From Margaritifera margaritifera (taxonomy: Eukaryota > Mollusca > Bivalvia > Unionida > Margaritiferidae), in contig JAQPZY010001684.1 of NCBI GenBank assembly GCA_029931535.1, positions 4,570,001 to 4,634,000 of the forward strand: DNA of 64,000 nt. The letters are read 5' to 3'. Positions 13,421 through 25,898 of this stretch are shown in pieces; position 1 is the first letter of the stretch, and every line of letters starts with the position of its first letter. A program made the position numbers and the translations under genes. Below the pieces are notes generated by a model. That model was not told the DNA's origin and made no database searches. It was given only the letters and a program-made list of their open reading frames with translations.

Positions 13421-13704
13421 AAACAAACAGAGGTAGTATTTTATCTGAGAGCTAGTGAAGCAAAGACCTAGTAAGGAAAGGAATACATGATAACGTTGTC
13501 CAGTTGTCCGTCTGTTTCCATCCTGTGCTGCTTGTGTATTCTTACTTTATGTCTCAACAATCTTTTAAATCACTGCTTTTCATAAATTTGCATTATAAAG
13601 GCTTTAGTTACATGGACGCGAAATGACAGGCTCACCTGAACCTAACTCTGTCTTTGTCTGTCTGTCTGTCTCTCGTTCATACACACATACACGTGCGCTC
13701 TCTG

Positions 13705-13708
<4 letters not shown>

Positions 13709-13766
<58 letters not shown>
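13709..13766. repeat. (GA)n microsatellite
   Basis: A pure GA array of about 58 bp, roughly 390 bp upstream of the sulfotransferase first coding exon. Confidence 0.97.
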
Positions 13767-13767
<1 letters not shown>

Positions 13768-14155
13768 GTCAATAAAACTTTTTCAGTGTAAGAAAAGTTG
13801 CCCTTACAATATTAACCGATAAAAGATCCATGTCTATGAGCTTGCTAATCATTTCAGAACACACCCCACACCCGTTGTATCTCTAAACGACACTAAACCC
13901 AATACAAAGTGGTTACATACAAAGTCTAAAGATAGTCTGCACGTCTATAAATCACTCAGGTCGTATCGCACGGTAAATATTCTCCTTAAAGAGCGCAGGA
14001 GTAACTGGTCAACATAGCACACATACACGCGTGCACGGACGGTAGCATTATGTCCTTGTTATGTTCTTCGAAATATGAGGGGGCACTAAGCTAACGACAA
14101 CAGATACAATGGGACCTAATGTTGTGGAAGAGTTATAATTTGGTACACACAGCAA

Positions 14156-14375
14156 ATGACAGACAACGACACGATACAAGCAACCCCCGACTGGAGTGTG
14201 ATTAGAGATGGAGCGGAAAGAGGAATCCGGGTATTAAACATAGGAAAACTCCGTCTGTCCGATGCAAGTATAAAACTCTTTGTTCCGGATGGAGATGTAC
14301 TTGCACGCAGGGAACGTGTCCTGAATATGAGTATAAATGAAGATGATTTAGTACTATTCACATATCCTAAATCAG
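14156..14375 (+). CDS. Cytosolic sulfotransferase, first coding exon
   Basis: This exon encodes the N-terminus of a cytosolic sulfotransferase (SULT family), enzymes that transfer sulfate from PAPS to hydroxyl or amine groups of small molecules. About 73 codons run from ATG at 14156. The end reads DDLVLFTYPKSG, the family's 5'-phosphosulfate-binding loop (YPKSGT), preceded by the usual nearly invariant acidic pair. The exon stops in that motif at AG|GCAAGT, a strong non-canonical GC donor at 14376; a GT donor would not keep the motif. Phase is 1, and the second recognised exon (26645) also starts in phase 1. The start was chosen because upstream sequence is non-coding and the length matches the family's N-terminal region. 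The next exon (GTHW and the substrate region) was not found. The gene may be intact with missing exons overlooked, or a fragment. Confidence 0.72.
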
Positions 14376-14381
14376 GCAAGT
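14376..14381 (+). other. GC-type 5' splice donor of the sulfotransferase exon
   Basis: The exon/intron junction AG|GCAAGT matches the strong consensus that GC-AG introns require. It sits exactly at the conserved PKSG codons. Confidence 0.5.
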
Positions 14382-14451
14382 AATTTTATGATACATTTTA
14401 TGATTTGAAGGCATATATAAAGGTCTGTACACCGTGAATATGTATTTGTTC

Positions 14452-14700
14452 ATACATACATACATACATACATACATACATACATACATACATACATACA
14501 TACATACATACATACATACATACACACACACACATACATACATACATACATACATACATACATACATACATACATACATACATACATACATACATACATA
14601 CATACATACATACATACATACATACATACATACATACATACATACATACATACATACATACATACATACATACATACATACATACATACATACATACATA
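14452..14700. repeat. (CATA)n tetranucleotide array with a (CA)n interruption
   Basis: About 250 bp of CATA repeats broken once by a CACACACA run at about 14521-14534. It lies only about 75 bp inside the intron after the sulfotransferase exon. The long Tyr/Met/Cys-Val open frames in this array are artefacts of the repeat. Confidence 0.97.
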
Positions 14701-14999
14701 AGTAGTAAAGAATATGGGGATATATTGCCATAACAGTCATTTTGCAAACGAAAAAAAACCCCCAGAAAAATTACTCCGTTACTGAGCCAAGGTTTTTTTC
14801 CCCCTATCCGTTGGGGGTCATAAGTGCAAAAATAAACTGGTGTGTTTTCAAAGTTCTTAAAAGTAACATTGAACTTCTGAACTATACAAAAATCATCTAC
14901 TTTAATGATGAGGATTGATCGCACAAATATTAATTTCACCCAACGGGTCGGACACAACTTTGGCTTAAAACCTAGGTAATGTTTTATGTATTTTTGGAC

Positions 15000-17130
15000 A
15001 TTAAAAACTTATAAATATTTTAATAATACATTCCCATTATCCACACTACTTAATAATTTAAGGATTAATATGGACTTAATATGAATTTATAGGCTCATGT
15101 TTCAATGGACTTCAGATGTAAAATATTACCAAGAACACGAGGATATTTTCTTTTCCAATATAAATAAAGGAATATATTACATTGGTACACAAAACGTAAT
15201 ATTTTTAACGAGTGCCGAAGCCACAACTTAAAATGTCATATTTTTGTACCACAAGATGAAATATATCGGTATTTATGCAGGAAAAGAACATTTTCTTTTT
15301 ATTATATACCAAACTTGCTTCTGCATTGAAGCTTTGAAGATTGAATTCCCTTTTCAGCACACCATCCCCTCCATCCTTTTCATAAGTTTACCTCAATTTC
15401 AATCGCATTTATTGGCTGATCATAAATAGATGTCAGCGATTTGAGAGAACGGTAGGGTTGGAATGACCTAATGTTTTGCAATAAATTACATTTGTGACAT
15501 TTTGTAAACTATTTTACCCTATCTGGCGGCAAAAGCAGGTCCAATCGAGCGATGCTTTACTTCAGATTTTTCACATTGTTATCAAGGTTGGTAAAGAGAC
15601 ATAATTTTGTAAAGAAGCAAACGGTGGCGAGTCAGATATCTTCGACATATATAATTGCATGCCTCAACTGTAATGCAGTTTCTATTTAAAATATGGGAAT
15701 TTAAAAAAATATGAAAAATATTTCACCAATAATTTTCACACTAAAGTATATAATAAAGCATTTTATCCTTGTCCTTCAGCTCATTTAACACTCCAGTTAC
15801 CAAAGACATTGCACAGTATATTTACAGAAATGAAAATTTACTACACTGAAAAAGTTTATTTCGCATATGTAAACCATTAAGCAGTTTTGATAACTACATT
15901 TTAAAGTTTGACAGGGATGACGCTGTTAACAAATACAGAACACTGTGTGACGTGAGATTTTGCCAGAATTAATTAAACTGGGCATTATGGATGGCGTGTT
16001 AGATGTGCAATATTTTATTGGCATTGAAAAGATAAAAGTGTACCAGAGTTAATAAAAATCGGTATATAGGTTTCACATTTAACTTCAAAACAATAAAACT
16101 GTTATCTGAATGTGTAATACTTTTATTTTATGACACTTCATTTAATGCAAACAAAAACAACAAAGATATGGAACATTATAACCTAATCTGTAATATGTTT
16201 ATAATTCCACCAAATTATGATTTGATATATCTAAATTAATAATAATAGCTTTCATTGAAAAAGATCAATGGATGCAACGAATGAAGAAAACAAAATATGT
16301 AATTGATAAACAAATTCGAGATTGGAGATTTTGGTATAGTAAAATGAAAGAAAATGTTTATTTTTACAATATTAATGTTGATCCAAATGGGCATATCGGC
16401 TGGATTTACTTTTTTGCAAGATAGCAACGGATGAACAGATGAAGTTATTGCAAGGTTAAATCGAAGCATCAAATCGCATGCGATATGAATATTAATCTGT
16501 CAGGTTATAAACAGAACATTTATTACATAGTCTGTTTCAACTGTTAAAGAATCAATGCAAATGAATTAAGACATTAATTTATTGTCAACAAAGTTTCTAA
16601 CAATATAATAATATTTTGCAACGATTTCAACAATATATAAAAAAAATTCAAAGGTTAGATTAAACAATGCTCTTGGGGGTGGTAGTATATTTTTAATACC
16701 CAGTGATATGGTTATAAAAATGAGTGGCATTGTTGGATATGATAATAACTTAAGAAAGTCGTCTGATAATTTTAAACTAGGAGTTAACTCAACTATAAAT
16801 GCTGAAAAATATATATATAAATATTTTATTTAAGCAACTGACGGAGAGTCTGTACCAATGCGTCCAAATTAAAACAACGAAATAAAACAAGAGAAAATGA
16901 CTAATAATTATGTAGATAAGTCGGATTACAAGGACAATTATTTTCTACTTAACATTTTGGATTTAAATAATACATAATTTAAATAATATAGATCATGTAA
17001 CATATTATCGATACTGTTATTTTAATGATTGCAAGAGTTGATTTAATTACATATAGGTTTTTAGCTTTTAATTTTCCTGTTTAATTTATCTACACCTTTA
17101 TATAAAAGTACAAAGAGTAAACAAACCAAT
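15000..17130. other. AT-rich stretch, no recognised gene
   Basis: Mostly intron-like AT-rich DNA. Two short + strand pieces look faintly coding: about 16257-16430, rich in Lys/Trp/Tyr, and about 16665-16832, which includes an LGGGSIFLIPSD-like string. They could be further debris of the Polinton element just downstream, but I cannot assign them. Confidence 0.35.
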
Positions 17131-17144
17131 GCTAACAAATGAAA

Positions 17145-17146
<2 letters not shown>

Positions 17147-17219
<73 letters not shown>
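17147..17219. repeat. (TA)n microsatellite
   Basis: A TA array of about 73 bp directly upstream of the packaging-ATPase fragment; it may mark the break where the upstream part of that gene was lost. Confidence 0.95.
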
Positions 17220-17222
<3 letters not shown>

Positions 17223-17234
17223 AGATTTACAACA

Positions 17235-17630
17235 GAAAATGGTTATTCAAAGATGACAAGTAATTGAGATAGATCCTGGTGAAATATTAGATACATGGTT
17301 AGAATTATTTATTTGAGTGTTTACCAGGAAACTATTGCTTTATTTTGCATAGTTGATACTTCTAACCTTGAGGATGTGAAAAAGAAGGCAATAAACCTAA
17401 CCAAGTTGGCATTCAGTGGCAGACATTACGGAATATATGCGTGGGTGTTAGTACAGAAATACAAATCTGTCATAAAGAACATGCATGAGAATGTAAGGTT
17501 TCTAGTGGTCTTTTGCTCCAACGATAAAGAGTCAGTGGAAAATGTGTTCGCGGAAAACAATGTAGTACCTGTAGGTTTTACAGATGAGATAGACGAAAAG
17601 CTAAAACTAAGCAAAAGAAACAAAGTTTAA
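17235..17630 (+). pseudogene. Polinton-like DNA-packaging ATPase, C-terminal fragment
   Basis: This is the C-terminal part of an FtsK/HerA-type (A32-like) genome-packaging ATPase, as carried by Polintons and adintoviruses; such enzymes pump DNA into preformed capsids. The open frame 17295-17630 contains a Walker-B-like hydrophobic string ALFCIVDT, then the family signature LAFSGRHYGIYAWVLVQKY, with the sensor Gln followed by a VRFLVVFCSND strand and a late ENNVVPVGF segment. A short upstream piece (EIDPGEILDTWLEL, about 17255-17290) is in another frame, so there is at least one frameshift. The Walker A region is absent; a TA repeat lies where it should be. The second acidic residue usual after Walker B reads Thr. 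It converges with the polymerase B pseudogene. A fossil fragment. Confidence 0.8.
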
Positions 17631-17668
17631 ATGAGGTTGGACCACCCATATTAGTACACGATTCTAGG

Positions 17669-20600
17669 TCATACATGAACATGACCATATGGTAAAGTTT
17701 TATCTGTATCATCTAAAAGTCTCTCGTCGCAATGAGAACTTAATACAATCTTATTTACAGTAATATTATGTAACTCATGCATGTACGATCTCAATAAATT
17801 CATTTCCTGGTAATTTACACTTTGATTAAAGAAACAATCTTTAATATATATCACATTCTACAATTTTCTTGATCACACATTTCTTAATATCTTTGCATAC
17901 CTTCTTTTGATATTTGTTAGTTGTAAAGAAATAGAGCTTACTTCGAAGACCACAAAGTTCCGTTCGTTTTATCTTTGAATAATCCAACAACTTTCCAGTT
18001 TGCTAACTGTATGTTGTTCATGTTCTCTTTCTTATAATCACTTGTGTCATAAAACATGTTCTCTTTTCATGACTTCGTAAAAGTTATCCGTTTAAACATG
18101 AATGGATAACGAATTTGGGTCTGCCATAATTCATGAACTGTTGTCACTGCATTTTCTTAAATCTTGTTGTAGTAAAATTCATTCATCAACTATTTTGATA
18201 ATTCTAAAACTGTAAATCCTCCATAAATAGGTTAAGCTAATTTGATCCTTTTATTCTTCACACTTACTAAAAATAAGTTCTCATATTATTGTTCATCTCT
18301 TGATATTTGATTTTTTTTTCCACCTGAACATAGTTTTACAGTTATCCACTTACGTACATTTTCCCTATGTTTTCCAAATCAGGATATTTCATTTGCTTAA
18401 ACAAGAATTTTAAAATCATTGTTTGCTTTTTGTTTTAAATTTTTAAATAAGTTAATGTATGGTTGTAAACAAAGGTTCTTGATTAAATAATACAACCCTA
18501 TGTATCATTTTTAAACTTTAATCCGAACTGAACGCAATTGTAAATTTCCATAATGAATTTACATATTTTCATTTGTCTTTGACTGTGCATAATAACTTAG
18601 GTACTATTGGTTTTGTTTGTTTTCTATCATATATCAACTGTTTTTGTAGAAGTGAATAATCTTTTATACTTGATGATATTTTTCTGGTGCTAATGGGTAA
18701 TCCGTGAATTGTCATGCAGATGCCTTGGTACTTTTACTTTAAAATGTCACATATCTTATCATCAACTTTCCAGGTCATTAAATTCTCACTGATCATTTTG
18801 ATTTGCTGGCATTCATACACTGACACAGTGACTATTCATAAAAATTAGCGTGATCCATGTAGAAACTAAATTACCTTAAACTTGACGTAAATTAACTTGA
18901 ACTTGACCTAAATTACCTTCAACCTCACATATAAATTCTCCATTATCTTTCATTTCACATTTTTCACTGATACAATACTCTTGATTTGGTTTAGCATATC
19001 TACTAGGTATCATGTTAATTTCTCCTCTTATACCAGACCCGATCATCAAACATATGCCATAATCAGCCAATAACTCTAATTATCCTCCTGCGAACTTTAA
19101 AGAAGCATCATGAGTTAATCGTGGTACACTATGATAATGAGCTGGACCCAGTCCATATTTTCGCATGCAAACATTTATAAATTCTTCAAAAGTATCGTTT
19201 TAACATAATCGTCGTGAAGATCACAAGAGATATTAATTAAAAATGTTCCTTGGCATCTTTTACATATTGGTTGTCCTACTTTATTCCTTGAACGTTAAGG
19301 TTGGAAACAAATTGTTCTATTGCTGGTAATTTGGTTTGTTTGAACTTATTATAGTCATCAATATACTCATATGAGTAAATGTCTTTCCTAAAAACTTTGT
19401 TTCCATTTCTTTAAAACGTTTTCTTGCATAAAAAGAAACTGATCGATACTTAAATCTTTTGCAAGTTAATCTAATGAATCACACATAAACCTGTAACTAT
19501 CTACAAACCTAATTGTCCTTTTCGCGAAAATATCTTTTCCATTTCTTCGAAAACTATCACTATAAAATCTTTACTAAAATGAAATATATTGTTCACCATT
19601 ATTTGGTATTACTTGTACTTCTTGATCAGGCTAAGCTTTTGTTAATGCTTTGATAATTAGATGAGCATCATAACTAGATAAATTGTGAATAGAAAGTGGT
19701 ATGCATTTTGGATACTTATAATTCAAATTACATTTTGTTTTGTGCAGGACCTCTACACTGTCCAATCAAATGATCATGATCTCTTCTTCATCACCTTCAA
19801 TTTTCTTTTTACAAATATAACCCACGTTAGTTGAATAAAATTTTTTTTCTTTTTTTTAATCTTCTCCTGTAAGATATATCTCAGCAGCGTTTATTGGTCT
19901 AGTTTCTTCATAAACCAACCCTTCTATTTCATTATATACTCGTTAAACGTTTAAATGTAATATTTTCCTCATTAAACTATAAGGTTATAATCTTTGTGTA
20001 CGGCCTTAATATGCATGCAAAATCCTGATGTAATATGATTAGCTGTTTTTGTAGTCCATGAATGATCAATTTTATTTTGCGACCTTTAATTGGTTTTGTG
20101 ATACTTTCAAATCACAATCAATTACAAAAGGAATTATTATTCATGTTGATAGTTTCTCAGTTTTATAACAGATCCTTTATCAGGCATGATATCAATTTAA
20201 TAATTTACTGTATTAAATAATCTCTTTTATTCACTCTACATTTTTTTTATCATAAAAGATGATTCAAACACTTTTTGCAAAAAATACTTTCTTGTTTTGT
20301 ATTTATTTGTCTGATATGATACCGACCTCCATAAGCCATTAATTCCACAATAATGACTGTCATCTGTTTCATCAAATAAAATCAACATATCAAAATATGA
20401 GTCTCTTTCTCTTTCCGTTATTCTAGCATGTCTTTATAATGTATCTTTTTTTAACACGTCGTTACGCTCGCTTCCCTTACTCTCTCGTCCACTATCTTAT
20501 AAGCATTCATTGATACATTAAATTCATCTTCAAACTTAGTATTGTCTTTCGCATTTATTGGACATTTGTTAAATCTATGTGTTATATTTGTCAAGGTTAT

Positions 20601-20960
20601 AGTTTGATAGTCAACATCTGGTGTATGTTCATGACATACTGTATTATGTTTTACCAGCACCTAGTAATCAATTGATTTTCTCCTGTTTATGATGTAATAC
20701 ATTACTGAATTGTTATACAGAACTCTAACTGAACATTCTTTGAACCATATATTATCTGTTTTAAGTAGAATTCTACTCGTTAAAAAGAATCATACAAATC
20801 TTGATCATTTTCGATAGACAACTCTATTCTTTTAATCGTTTCTTAAATTAATCTTGAGGCTTTCTTCTAACTATTCCTTTTCTAAATCTTCTGGTCAATC
20901 TTTTGATTTTTTTCTAGTTTGAGCACGTATTAAAGGCTGTGATAATGTTCTTCAATCACT
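17669..20960 (-). pseudogene. Protein-primed DNA polymerase B (Polinton type), decayed
   Basis: This is a heavily mutated copy of the protein-primed family B polymerase that replicates Polinton and adintovirus genomes. Family blocks appear in order on the minus strand, in changing frames: an N-terminal NKCPIN block (about 20451-20660); GLGPAHYHSVPRLTHDASLK (about 19090-19165); GICLMIGSGIRGEINMIPSR with RYAKPNQEY (about 18970-19060); palm motif A as YMDHANFYE (about 18838-18866), keeping the Asp; a KLLCTVKDK and MIHRVVLFNQEPL stretch (about 18475-18600); motif C reading ADPNSL at about 18108-18125 where DTD is expected; a YDTSDY-like block near 18050; and a clean C-terminus with NKIVLSSHCDERL (17669-17854). 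Many stops and frameshifts show it is dead. The length fits a nearly full gene. Confidence 0.85.
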
Positions 20961-21748
20961 CTTTAGGATCGGTGTACCAATTCATGTTTTAAATATCATA
21001 CTACTATTGTTTTTAGTTAAATAACGAGTATGAAACTTAGTTGGGCCTTTTGTGGGCATACAATGAACCTTTAGTTACAGTCTTTCCACAAAACATGCAA
21101 TTTTCTTTTCATTCTTTTGTCTGATAATAATATTTCCTCCACTATAATACCAGCATGATGAATTCACGTGTACGCGCTCTTTGCAACGTTTGTATTTGCA
21201 TTTCATTTTCCCATTTCCCTTCTGATTACTGTTTTATTTTTTTTTAAATTTCGTGTTACGCTTACGGCATCTGAGAGTACTCATTTATTTTACTTGTATT
21301 GTTCACTTATTAATCTAAAATGTCTCCATCAGAAAGTTCTATTTTATTTTACTTTCCGATTCGGGTGATGAAAAGTATGGTTGAATATAGACGTAAAATC
21401 ATGCGAGAAAAAGCAGTCTTTTACTGACATAACAAATGTATTCTTCCATATTTAAAAAATCCATAGATTTACAAATACCCTTTAATCATCACGATATTGA
21501 ATTAAATAGTTAATTATTTCTTCACAGTGGACAAAATACAACCATTAAAACTGTAATTATGAAAATTGTTTGTTGTTGTTTTTATGGGGGGGGGGGAGAT
21601 TGGGGGGTCTTAAGCCCTTTTTATTAGTGACTTCTTATTTTCCAGTACAGTAAAGTCTGTTTCAAGGAGAATTATGTATTAGCCACACAACGTTCTTACA
21701 GTTTTCACTTATTTTTATGGGCATTTTTATTTTCCATGCATTAGATTC

Positions 21749-22573
21749 TGTTACGACTCTAGATCTTAAAATATTGTAACAGAAAGATAGTGAAACCAAC
21801 AATGTATGCAAAATCAACAAACAATTCATTTCTAGACAATTAAAGTGAAAATTCAAAAGACACTTACAGTACGTGAATTAGAATCCAAATAATCAAATAA
21901 TAGTAAGTGGCCTAATCACAAGTCCTAAATATAGAATGTTCCGAAGGAATTAATCTTCCGAGTGAATGAATGTTCCGAATTAATGGGTAGTCTGGAATGT
22001 AGTGGTGTACCAACGATAGTCTGAAATGCTCTAATATGCCTGAATGATTCATATAAATCCCAAAGTTAATTATTAATCCAATATGAGAATGAGCACTTTA
22101 GGTAACTCCAATAAATGTTCAAATAAATAATTACTTTCGAATTATGTATGCAGCAATACAACATTACAGCATTTCAGTACTACAAGATTACAGCACTACC
22201 GCACAACCATGATTCCAAACAGTCTGATGATTCCAGAGACTGATCATAAAAAACACATGTATGTTTTTAACACAGGATTTAAAATTAGAATAAATATAAT
22301 TCGTTCCGCAAGTTCTTATATAATCTTTGAAAATGGCATATTTCACAACAGGAAACGTGCCATCTTACGACCCATAATGCAATACAAAATGCGTCATTCG
22401 AGTGGAATATTCTCAAGAAATGGTCAACAACTCTGACCTTGAACTCAAATGTAGTCAACATCCTGTTGACAACTTAACCAAACTTAAAGTGCAACTTACT
22501 ATTTGACAGAATCTTAAAGTACAGTCATAGACCAAAAGTTTAGGCACTCACTATAGGTTCTATATACATAACA
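21749..22573 (-). repeat. Solo LTR, Gypsy family A
   Basis: The unit begins TGTTACGACTCTAG and ends ATATACATAACA, with TGTTA...TAACA termini. Its body aligns by eye with the LTRs at 46726-47485 and 47723-48473 (shared CTAATCACAAGTCCTAAATA and AGAATGTTCCGAA segments). An ATTC tetranucleotide flanks both ends, a possible 4-bp target duplication. No gag, primer site or second LTR lies beside it, so it is probably a solo LTR. Orientation follows the gag-bearing member of the family. Confidence 0.75.
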
Positions 22574-23424
22574 ATTCTTTGTCATGGAGTATGCGTGTTA
22601 GCAACACATCGTACTTATATATATACATTTTTCTTATTTGTGTGAACTTTTCGTATAATAACAGAGTTATTTTTAACCACGGGGTACTTGCAATTTGCTT
22701 ATGACCCCTTGCAGATAGTGGGTGAGTCGCAGTATATAAAAAAAGTAAAAGCCGGTAGAATGACTCGAACACAACTGTTTTTCTTTATGTTAAACTGTAT
22801 ATTCCGATGATGTTTGTATTAGACTATCAGAATTAGACACTAATTAGTGATAAAAAGGAAAGAAAGAAAAGGGCTTTCCATCTCATGCAGGTAAACTAAA
22901 TTATTTAATCTAATTTATTTTTCGTTTTAAATGCGTACAAGTATTATAAAATTATTAAATCTGCTTATAGCTGTTGTATGGTATTACTTTTAAGTATATC
23001 TCATTTAATAAAAACATAACGTATCAAGCCATAAGAAATGCTTAAATTTCAAAATCAACTATTGAACAAGTGGTTAATTTCCTGATAATTTATAACAATA
23101 TTTATTGCCAAATAATTATATTCTTTCATAAATGATTAAAATTTAATTACTCTTTATTGAGAAAAATAACCGCAAAGGTCTTTTGAAACTTATATAAACC
23201 CACGTCTTGGTATGTTGTTATGTACTGACTGTTATCTAGATTTCACGAGTATTGCATATATATGCTTTATTCATCCGATAATGCGAATTCAATAGCGTCA
23301 ACAATCCGTAAGTAAATCCAGTGAAAAATAAAGAACGACTAACAAATATACACAGACATACATGAGAATTCTGATTAAATTCCCAATTTTTATGAGCGTA
23401 ATTGATAGCATACCATACATACTT

Positions 23425-23426
<2 letters not shown>

Positions 23427-23474
<48 letters not shown>
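23427..23474. repeat. (GT)n microsatellite
   Basis: A GT array of about 48 bp with a second short GT run just after it. Confidence 0.95.
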
Positions 23475-23477
<3 letters not shown>

Positions 23478-23620
23478 TTGTGTGTGTCTGTGTGTGAAAA
23501 GTGAATATGTCCATGTGCCGGTTCATATATAGAAATAAATTTGTAAATTCAACACGATGTCAGTTATGTTCATCCTTTATTTGTTCAAAATCTTTAGTAT
23601 CCTCCTCCTGGATGTTATTC

Positions 23621-23623
<3 letters not shown>

Positions 23624-23699
<76 letters not shown>
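23624..23699. repeat. (TA)n microsatellite
   Basis: A TA array of about 76 bp with one interruption at about 23664. Confidence 0.95.
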
Positions 23700-23700
<1 letters not shown>

Positions 23701-24000
23701 TCCTTCCTGTTATATAAAATGACCCACATACATGTGTAGCGGCAACATGTAATCAAACAAGTTGTATGGAATATGTGATTATACGTCTGACATATTTATC
23801 GTTTTTTTAAGTTTAAGATAAACAAACAAACAAAAAGTCAAAACATTATCTGGGTTCTTAGCCAAAGTTGTACCCCTCCCGTTGAGTAAAATATTATGAT
23901 CTGGCGGTCAATCATCATCATAAAATCGATGTTTTTTCTTGTGTACCAGATATTCATTGTTAATTTTCATAACTTTGTAAACACATCAATCTATTACACC

Positions 24001-24145
24001 TGTAACAAAATTTTTTTTTTTGTTTCTGGGTAGTAAGTGTTATTTCCTAATTGCTTATGCCTCAAAAGTATAGAAAATGGCTATTATTCCCCACAAACTT
24101 TGCTTTTGTGACCAGGACAGTGATATTTTGAAATTTACCTATTTT
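24001..24145 (+). repeat. Left terminal inverted repeat
   Basis: It contains CCTAATTGCTTATGCCTCAA and CACAAACTTTGCTTTTGTGA, both present in reverse complement in the right terminal repeat. Confidence 0.85.
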
Positions 24146-24302
24146 CCAGAACATTCCAGATAGATTCAGTGCTGAGTAAACTTGGAGTAACTTCTAGAAC
24201 TTTCCAGTAATATAAATAGTAGTATAAACACAGGGGCCTTAAGCCCACCAGTTTAGTTTAGTTCCACCTGCCTAAGTGGATACATATCTGCATTTTTCTG
24301 AG

Positions 24303-25830
24303 ATGACATCAAGAGGCTGCAAGCATCCGGCAGACGCATTTTGCTATGCCTGAGGCCAATTTATCAAGACAAGAGCGAAAAAGTACTCCGTGGAAGCATC
24401 TGCTAAGATGTGTGAGGCCTACAAGGTATATTTCGGCATGCCTGTCGGGGATCAAGACAAACCCTGGGCACCTCATTTCACCTGTGAGCACTGCAAAAAA
24501 ACTCTGGAAGGTAAGATGGACAATTGTTGCTCGGAATTTTATGTTATAAAATTTGTTAAAATTTTTTAAATTGTAAAAGTTTTTAATTTTAAAATGTTTT
24601 ACACTTTTCAATGTTATTGAAAAAATATATCATATATGAAAAATGTTGCGAGAATCTCTTACACGTTAGTCATGGGTGAAATAAATGTATTTTTGTAGGA
24701 TGGTACAGAGGGGAAAGGGGAGGCATGAAGTTCGCTATCCCAAGAATTTGGCGGGAACCCACTGACCACTCAAGCAACTGCTACTTCTGCATGGTGGACC
24801 CTTCCAAACGTCGGACTGGCAAGAATGCACCTGCTATCACGTATCCGGACCTTCCTTCATCCATCACTCCGGTGCCACACTGCCATGAGCTCCCCGTACC
24901 TACTCCTCCGGAGAGAGAGCAGCCGTCTGTAGAAGAGAGCAGCAAGTCAGAGAGCGAGGAAGACGTTGTAGATCCAGATGACAATTTTAGAGGTGGAGCT
25001 GAGGAGAGAAACCCATACTACCCCAACCAAAAAGACCTCAACGACTTAATTAGAGATCTTGGTCTCACCAAGTCCAATGCCGAGCTTTTGACGTCTAGGC
25101 TCAAGCAGTGGAACTTGTTGGATGAAAGTGTGCAAGTCGCAGATCAGAGGAAGCGTCACCAACCTTTTTCCAGCTTCTTCACCCGTCAAGATGGGCTCTG
25201 CTTCTGCCACAATGTGACCAGTCTGTTCGAGGCAATCGGAATCGCCCGTAACCAGAATGAGTGGCGCCTCTTCATTGACAGCTCATCCACCACTGCACAT
25301 CACATTGGGCCTTATGAAACAATTTGTCAGAGCTCTAGATAAGGAGTCGGCAGCCTTCAAGTACCTTCAAGACTTCTTCCCTAGCTGTCTGAGGCAAAGG
25401 TCAAAGTCGGTGTCTTCGTCGGACCACAGATAAAGAAGATCCTGGAGTGCAATGAATTCCCAAGAAGCTCACTAGTAAGAAGTAAGCGGCTTGGAACAGC
25501 TTTGTCGCAATGGTTCGGGGCTTCCTGGACAATCACAAGGCCGAAAACTATGAGGAGCTGGTTGAGACTCTGGTGAAGAACTATGGCACAATGGGCTGTA
25601 TGATGTCCCTCAAAGTTCATATCCTTGATGCTCATCTTGATAAATTCAAGGAGAACATGGGAGCGTACTCGGAGGAGCAAGGCGAGCGCTTCCACCAGGA
25701 TATACTGAGCCTTGAACGCCGCTACCAAGGACAGTATAACGAGAACATGATGGGAGACTACATTTGGGGGCTGATTCGTGAAAGTGATTTACAGTATAAT
25801 CGTAAATCTCGAAAAACTACTCACTTCTAA
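24303..25830 (+). pseudogene. Two-exon transposon-borne gene of unknown function, internally deleted
   Basis: Exon 1 (24303-24510) starts MTSRGCKHPADAFCYA and carries Cys pairs (CYA-stop-GQF ... CEHC) suggesting a zinc-binding N-terminus; exon 2 (24699 on) continues with a WREPTDHSSNCYFC module and a proline/acidic linker. The intron 24511-24698 has perfect GTAAGA and TTTTTGTAG sites, and joining restores the frame. Codon 17 is TGA where a Cys (TGC) would complete CxxC. After residue IDSSST (about 25292) the sequence jumps to a much later part of the protein (LHITLGLMKQF...), so a large internal block is missing, and two further frameshifts follow near 25385 and 25470. The C-terminal block (25510-25830: GCMMSLKVHILDAHLDKF, GERFHQDI, MMGDYIWGL) is well conserved. 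I recognise the family from insect and mollusc predictions but know no function. Confidence 0.75.
24511..24698 (+). other. Spliceosomal intron in the transposon gene
   Basis: A 188-bp AT-rich intron with donor AAG|GTAAGA and acceptor TTTTTGTAG|GA. Removing it restores the reading frame through LEGWYRGERG. Confidence 0.85.
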
Positions 25831-25898
25831 ATCTTTTGTAGTCATTTTTGTATTACTTTAGTATAAATACATGTTAATTTGGATTTATATGTTGTTTT

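Noticed and set aside
14398..14957. Long open frames on both strands encoding Tyr-Met-Cys-Val or Ile-His-Thr repeats
   Set aside because: They are translations of the CATA tetranucleotide array, which is open in several frames by composition.
18876..19070. Independent small gene on the minus strand
   Set aside because: It matches the conserved LMI-x-x-GIRG-x-I block of protein-primed polymerase B and is part of the larger pseudogene.
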